NCBI GenBank assembly: GCA_964564025.1
Contig: CAZLZO010000001.1
Span: 159,163 to 223,162 of the forward strand
Direction of reading: 5' to 3'
From: DRYM01 sp964564025
Lineage (GTDB): Archaea > Thermoproteota > Thermoprotei_A > EX4484-217-1
DNA length: 64,000 nucleotides
Shown here: in pieces, positions 27,594 through 37,403 of the stretch
Numbering within the stretch: the first letter of the stretch is position 1
How the letters are laid out: every line of letters starts with the position of its first letter
Program-made: the position numbers and the translations under genes
The notes under the pieces: generated by a model
What the model was told of the DNA's origin: nothing
Databases searched by the model: none
What the model saw: the letters and a program-made list of their open reading frames with translations, nothing else

Positions 27594-28913
27594 TTAGACT
27601 ACCTTTTTAGCAAGTTTAGTGAAGAACTTCTTGAAAACTATTGCAAAAATTATTCCCCTCAAATACACATCTATAAACATAGCTGTCCATGCGCCAATAA
27701 CACCTAAGAATCCTATTAATATTGCCGCCGGTATTATTCGAAAAGTGTAAAGGCCTATAGCATTAATTGCCATAGGGACTACAGTGTTTCCTCCACCTCT
27801 TATTCCTCCACTTAACGTCATAGCTAAGGCTAAACCAGGCTCGCTTAAACCAGCCAATATTAAATATATGGCAGCTAACTCAGCAACTTTTTCTGTTGGA
27901 GAAAAAGGTTTAACAATGTGGTAGGATGTAATGGCAGCAATTAAACCTAGAAGAGTCATTACTACTGTAGCTACCTTGGCTGTTTCCCAACACACTTTCT
28001 TTGCTTCACTTATGTTTCCAGAACCTATTCTTTGACCTACTAGAGAAGAAGCGGCAACCATAAATGCAAAACCAGGCATGTAAATGAAGCTTTCAATTCT
28101 AATACCTATCTGATGAGCAGCTAATGCGATTTCACCACAGCGAGCAATGAAAGCTATGTACGCGTTTCCTCCGATGGAATGTATCGCTCTTTCAATAGCT
28201 GTTGGCGCTCCAAGCTTAACTATTTTAATAACATATTTTTCTTTAAAGCTGAATCTTGGAGCAATATTTGTTAGTTTTAGAAAAAAGAGCTCTAATGGTA
28301 TAAGGTACGCTATGGATAATACAGTAGCTAATGCTGCACCTTTAACACCCATAGACGGCATCCCAAATAAACCAAATATAAGTATAGGATCAAGCACTAT
28401 GTTTAATGTTGTACTAGATAATATGGCTACCATAGAGTACTTTGTCGCGCCAATAGCTCTAAGTGAAGAGTCCATAAGGAAAGCTGTAGCTAATAAAGGT
28501 AATCCAAGAATTCTCATGGAAAAGTAAGCTACACCATTCTCAATAACTTCAGGATTAGATCCCGCTATTAAGCTGATGAGGGGTAGGGAATTATAATGTA
28601 TAAGCTGGGAAACTATGAAAGTTACAAGTAAACTGTAAATTATTGTTTCACCAATAGCTTTTCTTGCCTTATGGAGTTCTTTTGCACCATAACTTTGAGC
28701 AACATAAACAAGTAACCCTATGGAGAAAGGAATTATAATTACAAAGAAAAGCCATGACAAATAAGAACCAACACCAACACCTGCTAAGGCAGCTGTACCA
28801 AGTTTTGAAACAAAGTAAGTATCAGTTATAGAATATAAGCTATCGCTAAGCTCACTAATAACCATAGGCCAAGAAATCCTTATAACTTCTCTAACCAAAC
28901 TTTTATCGCTCAT
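27594..28913 (-). CDS. MATE family efflux transporter
   Basis: A 439-residue multidrug and toxin extrusion protein with about twelve hydrophobic segments in two MatE halves. Typical elements are SWPMVISELSDSLYSITDTYFV at the N-terminus (residues 14-35) and MGVKGAALATVLS near 190. The family exchanges cationic compounds or metabolites for sodium or protons. No adjacent gene suggests a substrate. It is a single gene between the cbi operon, which converges on it, and the DUF401 gene on the same strand. Confidence 0.88.
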   Translation of the reverse strand: MSDKSLVREVIRISWPMVISELSDSLYSITDTYFVSKLGTAALAGVGVGSYLSWLFFVIIIPFSIGLLVYVAQSYGAKELHKARKAIGETIIYSLLVTFIVSQLIHYNSLPLISLIAGSNPEVIENGVAYFSMRILGLPLLATAFLMDSSLRAIGATKYSMVAILSSTTLNIVLDPILIFGLFGMPSMGVKGAALATVLSIAYLIPLELFFLKLTNIAPRFSFKEKYVIKIVKLGAPTAIERAIHSIGGNAYIAFIARCGEIALAAHQIGIRIESFIYMPGFAFMVAASSLVGQRIGSGNISEAKKVCWETAKVATVVMTLLGLIAAITSYHIVKPFSPTEKVAELAAIYLILAGLSEPGLALAMTLSGGIRGGGNTVVPMAINAIGLYTFRIIPAAILIGFLGVIGAWTAMFIDVYLRGIIFAIVFKKFFTKLAKKVV

Positions 28914-29009
28914 GTTCCTTGCCCAAGTGGGAGTTCATTAAAAATTTTCTAATATACCATTCAACATTACCCTATAAAACTTAGCGCTCAATAACCTAGT
29001 TGAACAGAG

Positions 29010-30230
29010 CTAGAAACTTACATATATTATTAAGGCCATAAGTATTGAGGCTAAAACTGCAGGTACTATGAAACTGTATGTCCTCAAAAATTTCGCTTTA
29101 AAATAATCTACTGAAAGCACGAGACATAAGTGCATTGGCGTAAGCAGTACGCCCGCCATTCCACTTACATAAGCTAACACTAATGCTCCACCATCTATAC
29201 TTCCATAACCTACAATCGGAACTAGTAGAGGAAAAGTTATTCCAACAAAAGCAAATGAAATTCCCGTAGCAAATCCTACGATGAAAGGCAGAGTCGTTAA
29301 AACTAAGTACTCTGGAATACTGTTTTCAGACAACATGTTGAATATTTGATGAGCTAAATTGGTATACTCAACTACGGCTTTATAAAACATTGTTGCTATA
29401 GGTAGAAAAACTATTTTCGGATTTAAAGCTTCCTTTAAAACTTTAACTACATCTTTCACACTAAAATCGCTAGTAATAATGAATAGTGCAAGTGATGCTG
29501 GAAAAGCTATTGATGCATCGACTTTTAGAAGCAATATAAGTGCTATTATTAGGAGAATAGGCCATGAAGAAGCTAAAAACTTCTTTATTAATAATGCTGG
29601 GGGATAGATTGTTCGTGCAACAGTTTTTTCCGTGGAAGATTTCTTTTTAAAAATAAGAAGATGTCCTATGGCTAAACCTATTAATGCGTTAATGATGGTC
29701 ATAGGGAATAGTGTTTTCACAACGTCTACTATACTTATGGAGAAGATAACTCCTGTAAGAATTATTCCTTGATATATTGGCCAAGAATACTCTATGATAT
29801 GTCGAAACCAGTAGTTTAAGAAAGCAGCTTCTTCCAAAGTTAAGCCTATTTTTTTAGCAATATTTTTAACCATAGATGCCGAAACAACAGCTCCTGCAGG
29901 CATTGGAACAAGGCCTATTAGTGCTGGTGCAGTGTAAAGCGCTGCCTTTGCACCGATATTTTCTAAAGTTTCTGCAAGCCTCTTTAGCAAGCCTCTTAAA
30001 TCCATAGCTACGCTAAGCCCAATAGCTGATGAGATAATTATTACAAGTCTCCATGTTTGCATGTCTAAAGAGGTTCTAAAAAGTAAGAAGAAAATATCGC
30101 TAAAATTACTTAAGCTTAGAAGTGCAAGTACAATAGCTCCGATAAATATAGCTCCGCTAACATGCAATCTAAACCTGAGCAGTACGAAAACAACTACTAT
30201 GGATAATAGTAAAGCAACTAAAGCGTTCAA
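29010..30230 (-). CDS. DUF401 family membrane transporter
   Basis: A 406-residue polytopic membrane protein of the archaeal/bacterial DUF401 group (COG1906), related to anion/citrate-type transporters. PMPAGAVVSASMVKNIA near residue 112 and the WFRHIIEYSWPIYQG segment near 140 are characteristic. The second half ends with GFATGISFAFVGITFPLL, a re-entrant-loop-like region. No substrate is known for the family. It is preceded by about 165 bp of noncoding DNA shared with the divergent ACT-V4R gene. Confidence 0.8.
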   Translation of the reverse strand: MNALVALLLSIVVVFVLLRFRLHVSGAIFIGAIVLALLSLSNFSDIFFLLFRTSLDMQTWRLVIIISSAIGLSVAMDLRGLLKRLAETLENIGAKAALYTAPALIGLVPMPAGAVVSASMVKNIAKKIGLTLEEAAFLNYWFRHIIEYSWPIYQGIILTGVIFSISIVDVVKTLFPMTIINALIGLAIGHLLIFKKKSSTEKTVARTIYPPALLIKKFLASSWPILLIIALILLLKVDASIAFPASLALFIITSDFSVKDVVKVLKEALNPKIVFLPIATMFYKAVVEYTNLAHQIFNMLSENSIPEYLVLTTLPFIVGFATGISFAFVGITFPLLVPIVGYGSIDGGALVLAYVSGMAGVLLTPMHLCLVLSVDYFKAKFLRTYSFIVPAVLASILMALIIYVSF

Positions 30231-30413
30231 AGCTTTGGAAACACCTTTAACATGCTATGGTTAGGTTAGATTTAAACATTATCTACGGACATAGTGTTTT
30301 TAAAATACTTTAAAGTAATTTTAAATTAGATAACTTTGAATTAAAATTTATATAGAAGAGGTGGAGGATAGCAAAATCATATTATGATCTGATTAATGTG
30401 GGGGTGCTACTTT

Positions 30414-31238
30414 TTGGACAAATCCATGGAAAACGAGAAGGCAGCATCTTTGCTTTTAGGAAATCTCCTTTATACTGACAATAGAAGACTCATAGGATTT
30501 CATATTAGAGCTATTAATAAGCCAGGTGCATTGGCAGATATAGCTTCAGTATTTAAAGAATACGGAGTTAACATATGGACCATAGTATTTGGTTCAAGAG
30601 TTAAAGCAGGAGAGGAAGCTTCAATAACTATAATGACTGATTTATCAGATACTAAAATAAGTCTTGAAGAGTTAGTGAAGAAACTTATGAAATCAGATAA
30701 AGTGACACATGTTGACATAATACATCCACAAATGCCCATGATACTTACTGATACTTACCATTTCCCAGTAATTGACGATAAAGGCTTAAGATATATTCTA
30801 ATACCAGAAAGTGGGATGAAGGCTATAGTTGTTGATTTTATGAAAAAATTTGGATCTACTGCTCAAGCATTCCTATTTCATCAAGGATACATTATTGGAG
30901 AATCTTTTGGAGAGCATTTAAAAAACATAGGCATTAAGGATCTAAAAAATGCGCTAAAAGCTTTAATGTTGTTTTCGATGGCTTTAGGAAGATATAAGGG
31001 GAAAATAGTAAGTTTCTCCTATAGCATCAACGGGAGAATCAAAGTTATTTTAGATATTTATGACAATTGGGAGTGCTCCATAGCAAAGAAGCATGATATT
31101 AAGGGTCCAGCATCACATTACGAAAGAGGAAAAGTAGCTGGTTTAATACATTACTTTACGGGAAAAGACGTTAAAGTTGTAGAAACAGAATGTATTGCTA
31201 AAGGCGATACACATTGTAGATTCGTAGTAGTTCTTTAA
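30414..31238 (+). CDS. ACT domain plus V4R domain sensor protein
   Basis: The protein joins an N-terminal ACT domain (about residues 25-100; IRAINKPGALADIASVFKE, a typical amino-acid-binding start) to a C-terminal V4R/4-vinyl-reductase domain (about 135-274; GESFGEHLK, ASHYERGKVAG and a final ECIAKGDTHCRFVV, where the cysteines recall metal or ligand binding). It may sense an amino acid and a hydrophobic ligand; no DNA-binding domain is present. I chose TTG at 30414 because GGGGGTG lies about 10 bases upstream; the frame also opens at ATG 30396. It is a single gene. Confidence 0.72.
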   Translation: MDKSMENEKAASLLLGNLLYTDNRRLIGFHIRAINKPGALADIASVFKEYGVNIWTIVFGSRVKAGEEASITIMTDLSDTKISLEELVKKLMKSDKVTHVDIIHPQMPMILTDTYHFPVIDDKGLRYILIPESGMKAIVVDFMKKFGSTAQAFLFHQGYIIGESFGEHLKNIGIKDLKNALKALMLFSMALGRYKGKIVSFSYSINGRIKVILDIYDNWECSIAKKHDIKGPASHYERGKVAGLIHYFTGKDVKVVETECIAKGDTHCRFVVVL

Positions 31239-31263
31239 AGCGCTCTGATTTCTAAAAGCACCC

Positions 31264-32676
31264 CTAAACAATACCCTCTTTTGCTAAAATACTTCTTGCA
31301 GCTATAACTCCCGTAGCTGCTGCAACATTTATTCCTCTAGAGAGACCAGCTCCATCTCCAGCTACGAAAACGTTTTCTAATGTTGTTTCTAAGCCTCTAT
31401 TAACAACGGCCTTGACGCTGTAGAATTTTATTTCGGGAGCATAAAGTAATGTTTGTGTTGATGCTATACCTGGCATTATTGTGTCTAATCTATGTATTGC
31501 CTCAATGATGTTAGCTACTACTCTGTAAGGTAAAGCCATACCTATGTCGCCTGGTGTAACATCTTTCAGCGTAGGTTCAATAGAGCTCCTACCTATTCTG
31601 TTCCAAGTGCTTCTTCTACCAGCCTCTAAGTCTCCAAATCTTTGAATAAGGGGTTTTCCGCCACCTAGTTTAGTGGCCAATCCTGCGACATATTTTCCAT
31701 AGGTTATAGTGTCTTCTAATGGATTAGTTAGTTTTATAGTAACTAGTAATGCGAAATTTGTGTTTTTAGACTTAATATTGGCGTAAGATTCCCCATTAAC
31801 CGCAACTATGCCATCTTCATATCTCTCCTCTACAACAAAACCGTTTGGATTTGTACAGAAAGTTCTAACTTTATCGTCATAGACTTTAGTGTACATTATT
31901 ATTTTAGGGTCTCTAACAATGTTTGTTATTGGTTCTGAAATGTAAGCTGGTATTTCAACCCTAACCCCTATGTCTAATGGTCCAGGCTCAATTTTAATAC
32001 CCCTTCTTCTAGCTAAATTGGCGAACCATGAAGCACCGCTTCTTCCAGGGGCTAATATCACATATTTTGCTTCAAGAATTCCTGAAGTAGTTTTTACAAT
32101 TAATGTTTCACCATTTTTAAATATGTCAAGTGCTTTAGTTCCTAAGATAATTTTTACACCGTTTCTTCCCAAGAAATCAGTAATATTCTCTATAACTAAA
32201 GGCGTGTTATCTGAGCCTATATGTCTTTGAGGTGTTGGTATGAATTTAGCACCTGCTTTCGCTACTAACCTTTCCAGCTCAGCAATTTTTTCTCCTAAAG
32301 CAAGATATAATCTATCCTTTGGTGCACCAAATTTTACGAAAACATTGTCAACATACTTCACTAATTCCTCAGCTTTGCGCCAGCTACCTAGAAGCTTATG
32401 TAAGTCCCCTCCAACATCCGGTCTTAAATTTATCGTTCCACTACTTAAAGCTCCAGCTCCACCTATCCCCTGCATAATATGGCATGGACTACATTTAGTG
32501 CATTTTAATGCGTTAAAGTTTTCCTTTTCAAACAGTAGCGGGCATTTACGCTGAAAAACCCTAAAACCCCTTTCCACAATGGCTACTTTTAATTTCCTCC
32601 TACCTCCTACAACTAGTTCATGAGCTGCGAACAATCCAGCTGGGCCAGCACCAACAATTACAACATCATACAACAT
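31264..32676 (-). CDS. FAD-dependent dehydrogenase (COG2509 family)
   Basis: A 470-residue flavoprotein. The dinucleotide fold is seen in VIVGAGPAGLFAA at the N-terminus, and a second in ILAPGRSG. The cysteine-rich segment around residues 45-68 (KCPLLF, KCTKCSPCHIMQG) followed by GGAGALSSGTINLRP is characteristic of the COG2509 dehydrogenases, whose reaction is not established. The C-terminus has FVAGDGAGLSRGI, the conserved FAD-contact element. It is the last gene of the purine operon on the minus strand, 14 bp after purA. Confidence 0.85.
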   Translation of the reverse strand: MLYDVVIVGAGPAGLFAAHELVVGGRRKLKVAIVERGFRVFQRKCPLLFEKENFNALKCTKCSPCHIMQGIGGAGALSSGTINLRPDVGGDLHKLLGSWRKAEELVKYVDNVFVKFGAPKDRLYLALGEKIAELERLVAKAGAKFIPTPQRHIGSDNTPLVIENITDFLGRNGVKIILGTKALDIFKNGETLIVKTTSGILEAKYVILAPGRSGASWFANLARRRGIKIEPGPLDIGVRVEIPAYISEPITNIVRDPKIIMYTKVYDDKVRTFCTNPNGFVVEERYEDGIVAVNGESYANIKSKNTNFALLVTIKLTNPLEDTITYGKYVAGLATKLGGGKPLIQRFGDLEAGRRSTWNRIGRSSIEPTLKDVTPGDIGMALPYRVVANIIEAIHRLDTIMPGIASTQTLLYAPEIKFYSVKAVVNRGLETTLENVFVAGDGAGLSRGINVAAATGVIAARSILAKEGIV

Positions 32677-32690
32677 GGTTTAATACACCT

Positions 32691-33704
32691 TTAAATTAAA
32701 CCGTACTCTTTTCTTCTATCAATGATGTGGCTGGATTCTTCGCCAGTACTTATCAATGTTATTGGTGTCTTAATTTCCTCTTCAATTTCCTCTATCCATA
32801 TACGTGCATCATGTGGTAATTTTGACCACTCAGTGATCCCTCGAGCCTCTGGAAATAAAGCATCAATTTTCGTTAAAGCTACTTGAGTTGCTGAATTTAG
32901 CATTATAGCTCTTTTAGCTAAGTTAAGATTAAACGGCGCGGCTCTCCTAACTCTTCCAGTAACTGTTGCTCGTTCTACCCATCCTCTTTTCACTATTTCC
33001 TCATAAGATAACTCGTTAGGTAATGGACCACTCCCAACTCTCGTAACATAAGCTTTAAACACCACAATTACTTCGTCTACACGCTTAGGACCTATACCAA
33101 CTTCTGAAGCAAATGCTGAAGCTATGGTATCACGGCTTGTAACGTAGGGATACGTTCCATGGTAAAGACTTAAGAACGTTCCCTGAGTACCTTCAATTAT
33201 AACCTTTAACCCACTATCCAATGCTTCATTAATATGTAAAGGAACGTCTTTAACCATACTTTTCAGCTCCTTAAGCTCATGAGCTAATCTAAGTTTTCTA
33301 AGAACCCTATCAGCCATTGCTTCTCCAACTCCTTGAAGTGTTGAGCCTATTTTAGAAGAGAGATATATGCTTCGTCTTTCACGCTCAACATGTTCCATTT
33401 CAATAATTCCAGTGTTTCTATCAAGAAACACTCTACCTTCAGCATTTGTTTCTTTAATTTCTTTAAATAGCACGTCTAATCTTATAAGAGCGCCTGGTGC
33501 TATCAATAACTCTGTTGACCTATTTAGAAATGCTGAAGGTATTGCTCGAAGTTTCCATTTCCTTCCATTATAAATAACGGTGTGTCCAGCATTTACCGCG
33601 CCGCATCTAACTGCGATAGCTGGATTATCCGCTAGGCTTAGGTATGAAACAATTTTCCCTTTACCTTCATCACCAAAGAATCCGCCAACAACTATGGTAA
33701 GCAC
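32691..33704 (-). CDS. purA: Adenylosuccinate synthetase (archaeal short form)
   Basis: PurA links aspartate to IMP using GTP in AMP synthesis. The 337-residue protein is the short archaeal form, about 90 residues less than bacterial PurA. GGFFGDEGKGK at residues 7-17 is the P-loop-like start, AVNAGHTV near 38 holds the catalytic histidine, and IEGTQGTFLSLYHGTYPYVTS near 170-190 is the second signature. It starts directly at the end of purB (adjacent bases), so the pair is translationally coupled for IMP to AMP conversion. Confidence 0.95.
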   Translation of the reverse strand: MLTIVVGGFFGDEGKGKIVSYLSLADNPAIAVRCGAVNAGHTVIYNGRKWKLRAIPSAFLNRSTELLIAPGALIRLDVLFKEIKETNAEGRVFLDRNTGIIEMEHVERERRSIYLSSKIGSTLQGVGEAMADRVLRKLRLAHELKELKSMVKDVPLHINEALDSGLKVIIEGTQGTFLSLYHGTYPYVTSRDTIASAFASEVGIGPKRVDEVIVVFKAYVTRVGSGPLPNELSYEEIVKRGWVERATVTGRVRRAAPFNLNLAKRAIMLNSATQVALTKIDALFPEARGITEWSKLPHDARIWIEEIEEEIKTPITLISTGEESSHIIDRRKEYGLI

Positions 33705-35048
33705 TTATCTATTCCCTCCAAGAACTTCTTTGGCATAGTTTAGAGTTCTCTCAATAAGCTCCCTATACTTTCCTAAGTAAGCTTCGTAATTGAAACACTC
33801 TTCAATATCTTCTACCGGTAACATGGATGATACATTACTTTCCAAAACGACTTCCTTAAAACTTCTCTTTTCAGCAAGTGCCTTATTTGAAAGTTGAGTA
33901 AGAAGCTCATGTGCCTTGTGCCTATACATGTTAGCTTTCAACACTAACTTCGTCATTAAACATTCCGACATTATTACGCCATGAAGCACTTCAAGATTTC
34001 TCTTCATAGCTTTGCTGCTAACGTTTAAATTGCTGATCATGTTTAATGTATCGGTTAACATTTGGTCTACAATAAGTAAGGTATGTGGGATTATTATTCT
34101 CTCGCTACTGCTATTCGTTAAATCTCTCTCATGCATTAATGGGATGTTTTCAAAAGCCGTTATAGCTAATGCTCTAACAACCTTGGCTAAGCCTGAAATT
34201 CTTTCAGCTACTGTAGGGTTTTTCTTATGAGGCATAGTGCTACTACCTATTTTCGCATATGTAATTGTAATTTCCGAAATCTCAGGTCTACTAAGCTCCC
34301 TTATTTCAAGAGCTAATCTGTCAAGTTGGCTTCCAAGAATAGCAAGTGAAGAAATAAGCTCGGCAAACCCGTCTCTGGGAGCTATTTGGGTAGATATTAG
34401 GTGAGGTTTTAGGTTAAGCTCCTTGCAAACATAATATTCTACCTGTAAACCCTTATCACCCCAGGCGGCCATAGTACCTACGGCGCCAGACATTTTACAT
34501 TTTATAAGCCTCTCTTCTAACTCGGAAATTCTTTCATAACTTCTTGAAAATTCATAGACGTAATTAGCAAGTTTAAACCCGAAAGTTATTGGTAAAGCAT
34601 GTTGGCCATGAGTCCTACCAACCATTAAGAGGTTCTCATACTTACGTGAAAGCTTAGTTAATTTCTCAATAACCTCTTTTAGCTTTCTCTTAATGATTTT
34701 TAATGCGTCTCTCAACACTAAAGCCCATGCCGTATCAACTATATCATAACTAGTGGCGCCTAAATGTACATATTTACCACATTCACCGCTGAGTTCAGCA
34801 AGTAAAATAGCTAAGGAAGCAATATCATGCCCTAACTTCTTCTCTAACTCATCAATGTCCTTAGGCTTTATTCTACCTCTTAATTTGGCGATTTCCCCGC
34901 TACATCCCTTAGGCGCAATTCCCACTTCTTCAAGAGCCTTTATAAGAGCTAATTCAACTTCAACAAGTCTCTCTAAGAAGCTCTCTCTGCATAAAATTTT
35001 CCGCATTTCTTCTGAACCATACCTGTACTCTAATGGGCATATAGACAC
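33705..35048 (-). CDS. purB: Adenylosuccinate lyase
   Basis: PurB cleaves adenylosuccinate to AMP and SAICAR to AICAR, releasing fumarate. The 447-residue protein carries the fumarase/aspartase-superfamily signature GSSTMPHKKNP at about residues 268-278, plus GRTHGQHALPITFG near 145 with the catalytic histidine, and HLGATSYDIVDT near 97. It is adjacent to purA and three bases from the phosphoribosyltransferase gene, part of a minus-strand purine operon. Confidence 0.95.
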   Translation of the reverse strand: MSICPLEYRYGSEEMRKILCRESFLERLVEVELALIKALEEVGIAPKGCSGEIAKLRGRIKPKDIDELEKKLGHDIASLAILLAELSGECGKYVHLGATSYDIVDTAWALVLRDALKIIKRKLKEVIEKLTKLSRKYENLLMVGRTHGQHALPITFGFKLANYVYEFSRSYERISELEERLIKCKMSGAVGTMAAWGDKGLQVEYYVCKELNLKPHLISTQIAPRDGFAELISSLAILGSQLDRLALEIRELSRPEISEITITYAKIGSSTMPHKKNPTVAERISGLAKVVRALAITAFENIPLMHERDLTNSSSERIIIPHTLLIVDQMLTDTLNMISNLNVSSKAMKRNLEVLHGVIMSECLMTKLVLKANMYRHKAHELLTQLSNKALAEKRSFKEVVLESNVSSMLPVEDIEECFNYEAYLGKYRELIERTLNYAKEVLGGNR

Positions 35049-35051
35049 TTT

Positions 35052-35678
35052 TCACAATCCCCTTCTAAGATACGTTATTAGAGAGTTCTTTAAGCACTTA
35101 GGAGTTAGGGGAACCTCTTTAATGCCAAGTTGCCTAATTATTTCTGAAGCAATATTAACCACGTTATTAGGGCTACGGCTTTTAGCCAAGCTATAAATCG
35201 TTTCAGAAAAAGACCACGGATAAAAAATCCACACCCATTTCTCTACTTTTTCAACGTAATAATCTGGAACTAATTTACTTCTAACTTTATAATGTAGCGT
35301 TGCTGTCTTAAGCTCTTTTGCACCTAAACCTTTAAGTACGTTTAAAGCTTTACTCATGGTTTTCCCCGTATCAACAACCTCATCGACAACAAGAACTTTT
35401 TTATCTTTAACCTCAAGAGTTCTAGGTACTTTAACTACTGGTTCAGGAAATATCATGCCCCCTATTCCCCAGAATCGCGAATTAATAACGTAAAGGTCAT
35501 ATACTCCTAAGACATCGCTAACTATGCGTGCTGGAATAAGCCCTCCACGTGAAATAGCAACTATTACTTCAAAATCTTCGTTTGATTCGAGAATTTTTTC
35601 AGATAACTCATAACACATTCTTATGGCTTTATCCCAAGAAATATAAATTATGTCCATACGAGAATACACCTTCAACAT
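35052..35678 (-). CDS. Purine phosphoribosyltransferase family protein
   Basis: A 208-residue type I phosphoribosyltransferase with the PRPP-binding signature VVDEVVDTGKT at residues 97-107 and AISRGGLIPARI near 41-52. It resembles archaeal xanthine/guanine or hypoxanthine salvage enzymes (COG2236). Placement between guaA and purB, with a 7-bp overlap of the guaA stop region, fits purine salvage. The base preference cannot be read from the sequence. Confidence 0.87.
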   Translation of the reverse strand: MLKVYSRMDIIYISWDKAIRMCYELSEKILESNEDFEVIVAISRGGLIPARIVSDVLGVYDLYVINSRFWGIGGMIFPEPVVKVPRTLEVKDKKVLVVDEVVDTGKTMSKALNVLKGLGAKELKTATLHYKVRSKLVPDYYVEKVEKWVWIFYPWSFSETIYSLAKSRSPNNVVNIASEIIRQLGIKEVPLTPKCLKNSLITYLRRGL

Positions 35679-37162
35679 GGTTCTATAGTGCTTGGAGGTT
35701 TAGAGGATACAGCATAGGTAACCATTGAAACAGAATCTATTTCACTAGTTATTCTCCTAGCTATTTTATCGAGAACATCATAAGGTATTTTGAACCAATC
35801 AGCTGTCATAGCATCTTCGCTGATAACTATTCTCACTGTTACTATGTAGCCCACATCTCTGGAATCTCCTTTAACACCAACCCAGCGGTCATCTCCGACA
35901 ACAGCAAATGCCTGCCAAACCTTATCGTAGAGTCCATTTTTCCTAAGCTCTTCCTCTACGATCTTAGTTGCCTTCTTCACTATTCTTAACTTTTCCAATG
36001 TGAATTCACCAATAATTCTAACAGCAAATCCTGGACCAGGAAATGGATGTTTCTTAATTATTTCTTCAGGAACACTAAGTATCTTAGCTATTCCCCTTAC
36101 TTCATCCTTATAAAGGAACTTGAGCGGTTCAATAACTTTTAAACCTAGCCATGAAGGTAAACCAGCAACATTATGGTGACTTTTTATTCTATCAGCTCTT
36201 TCAACACGTCCACTTTCAATAACGTCCGGATAGGTTGTTCCCTGAACTAAATACTTTATTGACGGGTCTTTTTCAGAAATTTCCTTGAATATTTTTGCAA
36301 ATAATTCTCCCACTATTTTTCTACGTTCTTCACAATCTCTTGTACCTTGGAGTTTACTAATAAATTCCTCCTTAGCGTCTATGACTATAGGTTCTATTCC
36401 GATTTTCCTAAGATTAGCTATGGTTTCTTCAACTTCGCCCTCACGTAATAATCCATGATCAACAAATACGGGAACAAGCCTATTACCAACAATTTTCTTT
36501 ACAAGCAATGTTGCCACGGTTGAATCTACTCCTCCACTAACAGCAGCTAATACTTTAGCATTAGGCTCTATAGAAGCCTTAACTTCACTTAAAATGTTGT
36601 CAATAATGTTGTTTAAAGTCCACTTTTTAGAAATACCAGCTATTCTCAGAAAATTCTCTAGCAGAATCTTTCCCTTAACCGTGTGTGTAACTTCAGGGTG
36701 GAATTGAACACCATAAACCGGTTTTCCCTTTACTTTAAACGAGGCAATATAGCCTCTCTCTGAAATAGCTAAAACCTTAGCCTCATTAGGTAATTTTGAT
36801 ACGTAATCCTTATGACTCATCCACACTACTTCGTTATTATTCCAGCCTCTAAAAAGTTCATTGGCATCCATTACCTTTACTATTGTTCGTCCATACTCTC
36901 CTTTTCCTCTCGCAACTTTCCCTCCAAGAAACTTGGCAATTAATTGATGCCCATAACAAATACCTAAAACTGGTTTATCTAAGTTCAGAATCGTACGGAG
37001 TTTTTCAATATCATCTAGGTTTTCATAAACACTTGAAGGTCCTCCCGAAAGAACTATGGCCTTAGATTGCTTAAGCAAGTCCTTACCATAACTCCTCGTT
37101 AACTCATTGCATGAAATAACTTCTGTATAAACACCTAACTCTCTTAGCCTACGAGATATCAA
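35672..37162 (-). CDS. guaA: GMP synthase, glutamine-hydrolysing (start uncertain)
   Basis: GuaA aminates XMP to GMP. It has an N-terminal glutamine amidotransferase domain (Cys69 in GICYGHQ, HPE triad in VQFHPEVTH near 150-160) fused to the ATP-pyrophosphatase domain (SGGVDSTV near 210) and a C-terminal dimerisation region ending SKPPSTIEP. Numbering is from the TTG at 37162. The frame continues upstream and encodes the missing first strand, VVIVINFGGQYAHL, up to about 37201, but no ATG, GTG or TTG lies in frame there. The true start is therefore unresolved: a CTG at 37213 or 37216, or a one-base indel with GTG at 37223, would restore it. Confidence 0.9.
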   Translation of the reverse strand: MISRRLRELGVYTEVISCNELTRSYGKDLLKQSKAIVLSGGPSSVYENLDDIEKLRTILNLDKPVLGICYGHQLIAKFLGGKVARGKGEYGRTIVKVMDANELFRGWNNNEVVWMSHKDYVSKLPNEAKVLAISERGYIASFKVKGKPVYGVQFHPEVTHTVKGKILLENFLRIAGISKKWTLNNIIDNILSEVKASIEPNAKVLAAVSGGVDSTVATLLVKKIVGNRLVPVFVDHGLLREGEVEETIANLRKIGIEPIVIDAKEEFISKLQGTRDCEERRKIVGELFAKIFKEISEKDPSIKYLVQGTTYPDVIESGRVERADRIKSHHNVAGLPSWLGLKVIEPLKFLYKDEVRGIAKILSVPEEIIKKHPFPGPGFAVRIIGEFTLEKLRIVKKATKIVEEELRKNGLYDKVWQAFAVVGDDRWVGVKGDSRDVGYIVTVRIVISEDAMTADWFKIPYDVLDKIARRITSEIDSVSMVTYAVSSKPPSTIEPC

Positions 37163-37246
37163 ATGAGCATATTGTCCTCCAAAGTTAATTACTATTACAA
37201 CATCTGGTTTCAGCAGTGAACACCGCGTATATGAGGCTTTACACAG

Positions 37247-37255
37247 ATATTTAAA
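37247..37255 (-). promoter_or_regulatory. TATA-like box for the guaA operon
   Basis: On the minus strand TTTAAATAT lies about 30-45 bp upstream of the likely guaA N-terminus. Its position agrees with a short leader, so transcription should begin near 37220-37225, close to the possible GTG at 37223. Confidence 0.45.
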
Positions 37256-37403
37256 CTTTTGTATAATTACTCACATTGAAATTTATATATTCGTTTAAAT
37301 ATTGCTTAGTTTTAGATACTAAATAACATACTTGCTCTTTTAAGTAAAATCCGCTAATCACATTAATATATCGACAGAAAATTCCTTAACGTGGTAAAGG
37401 TGC

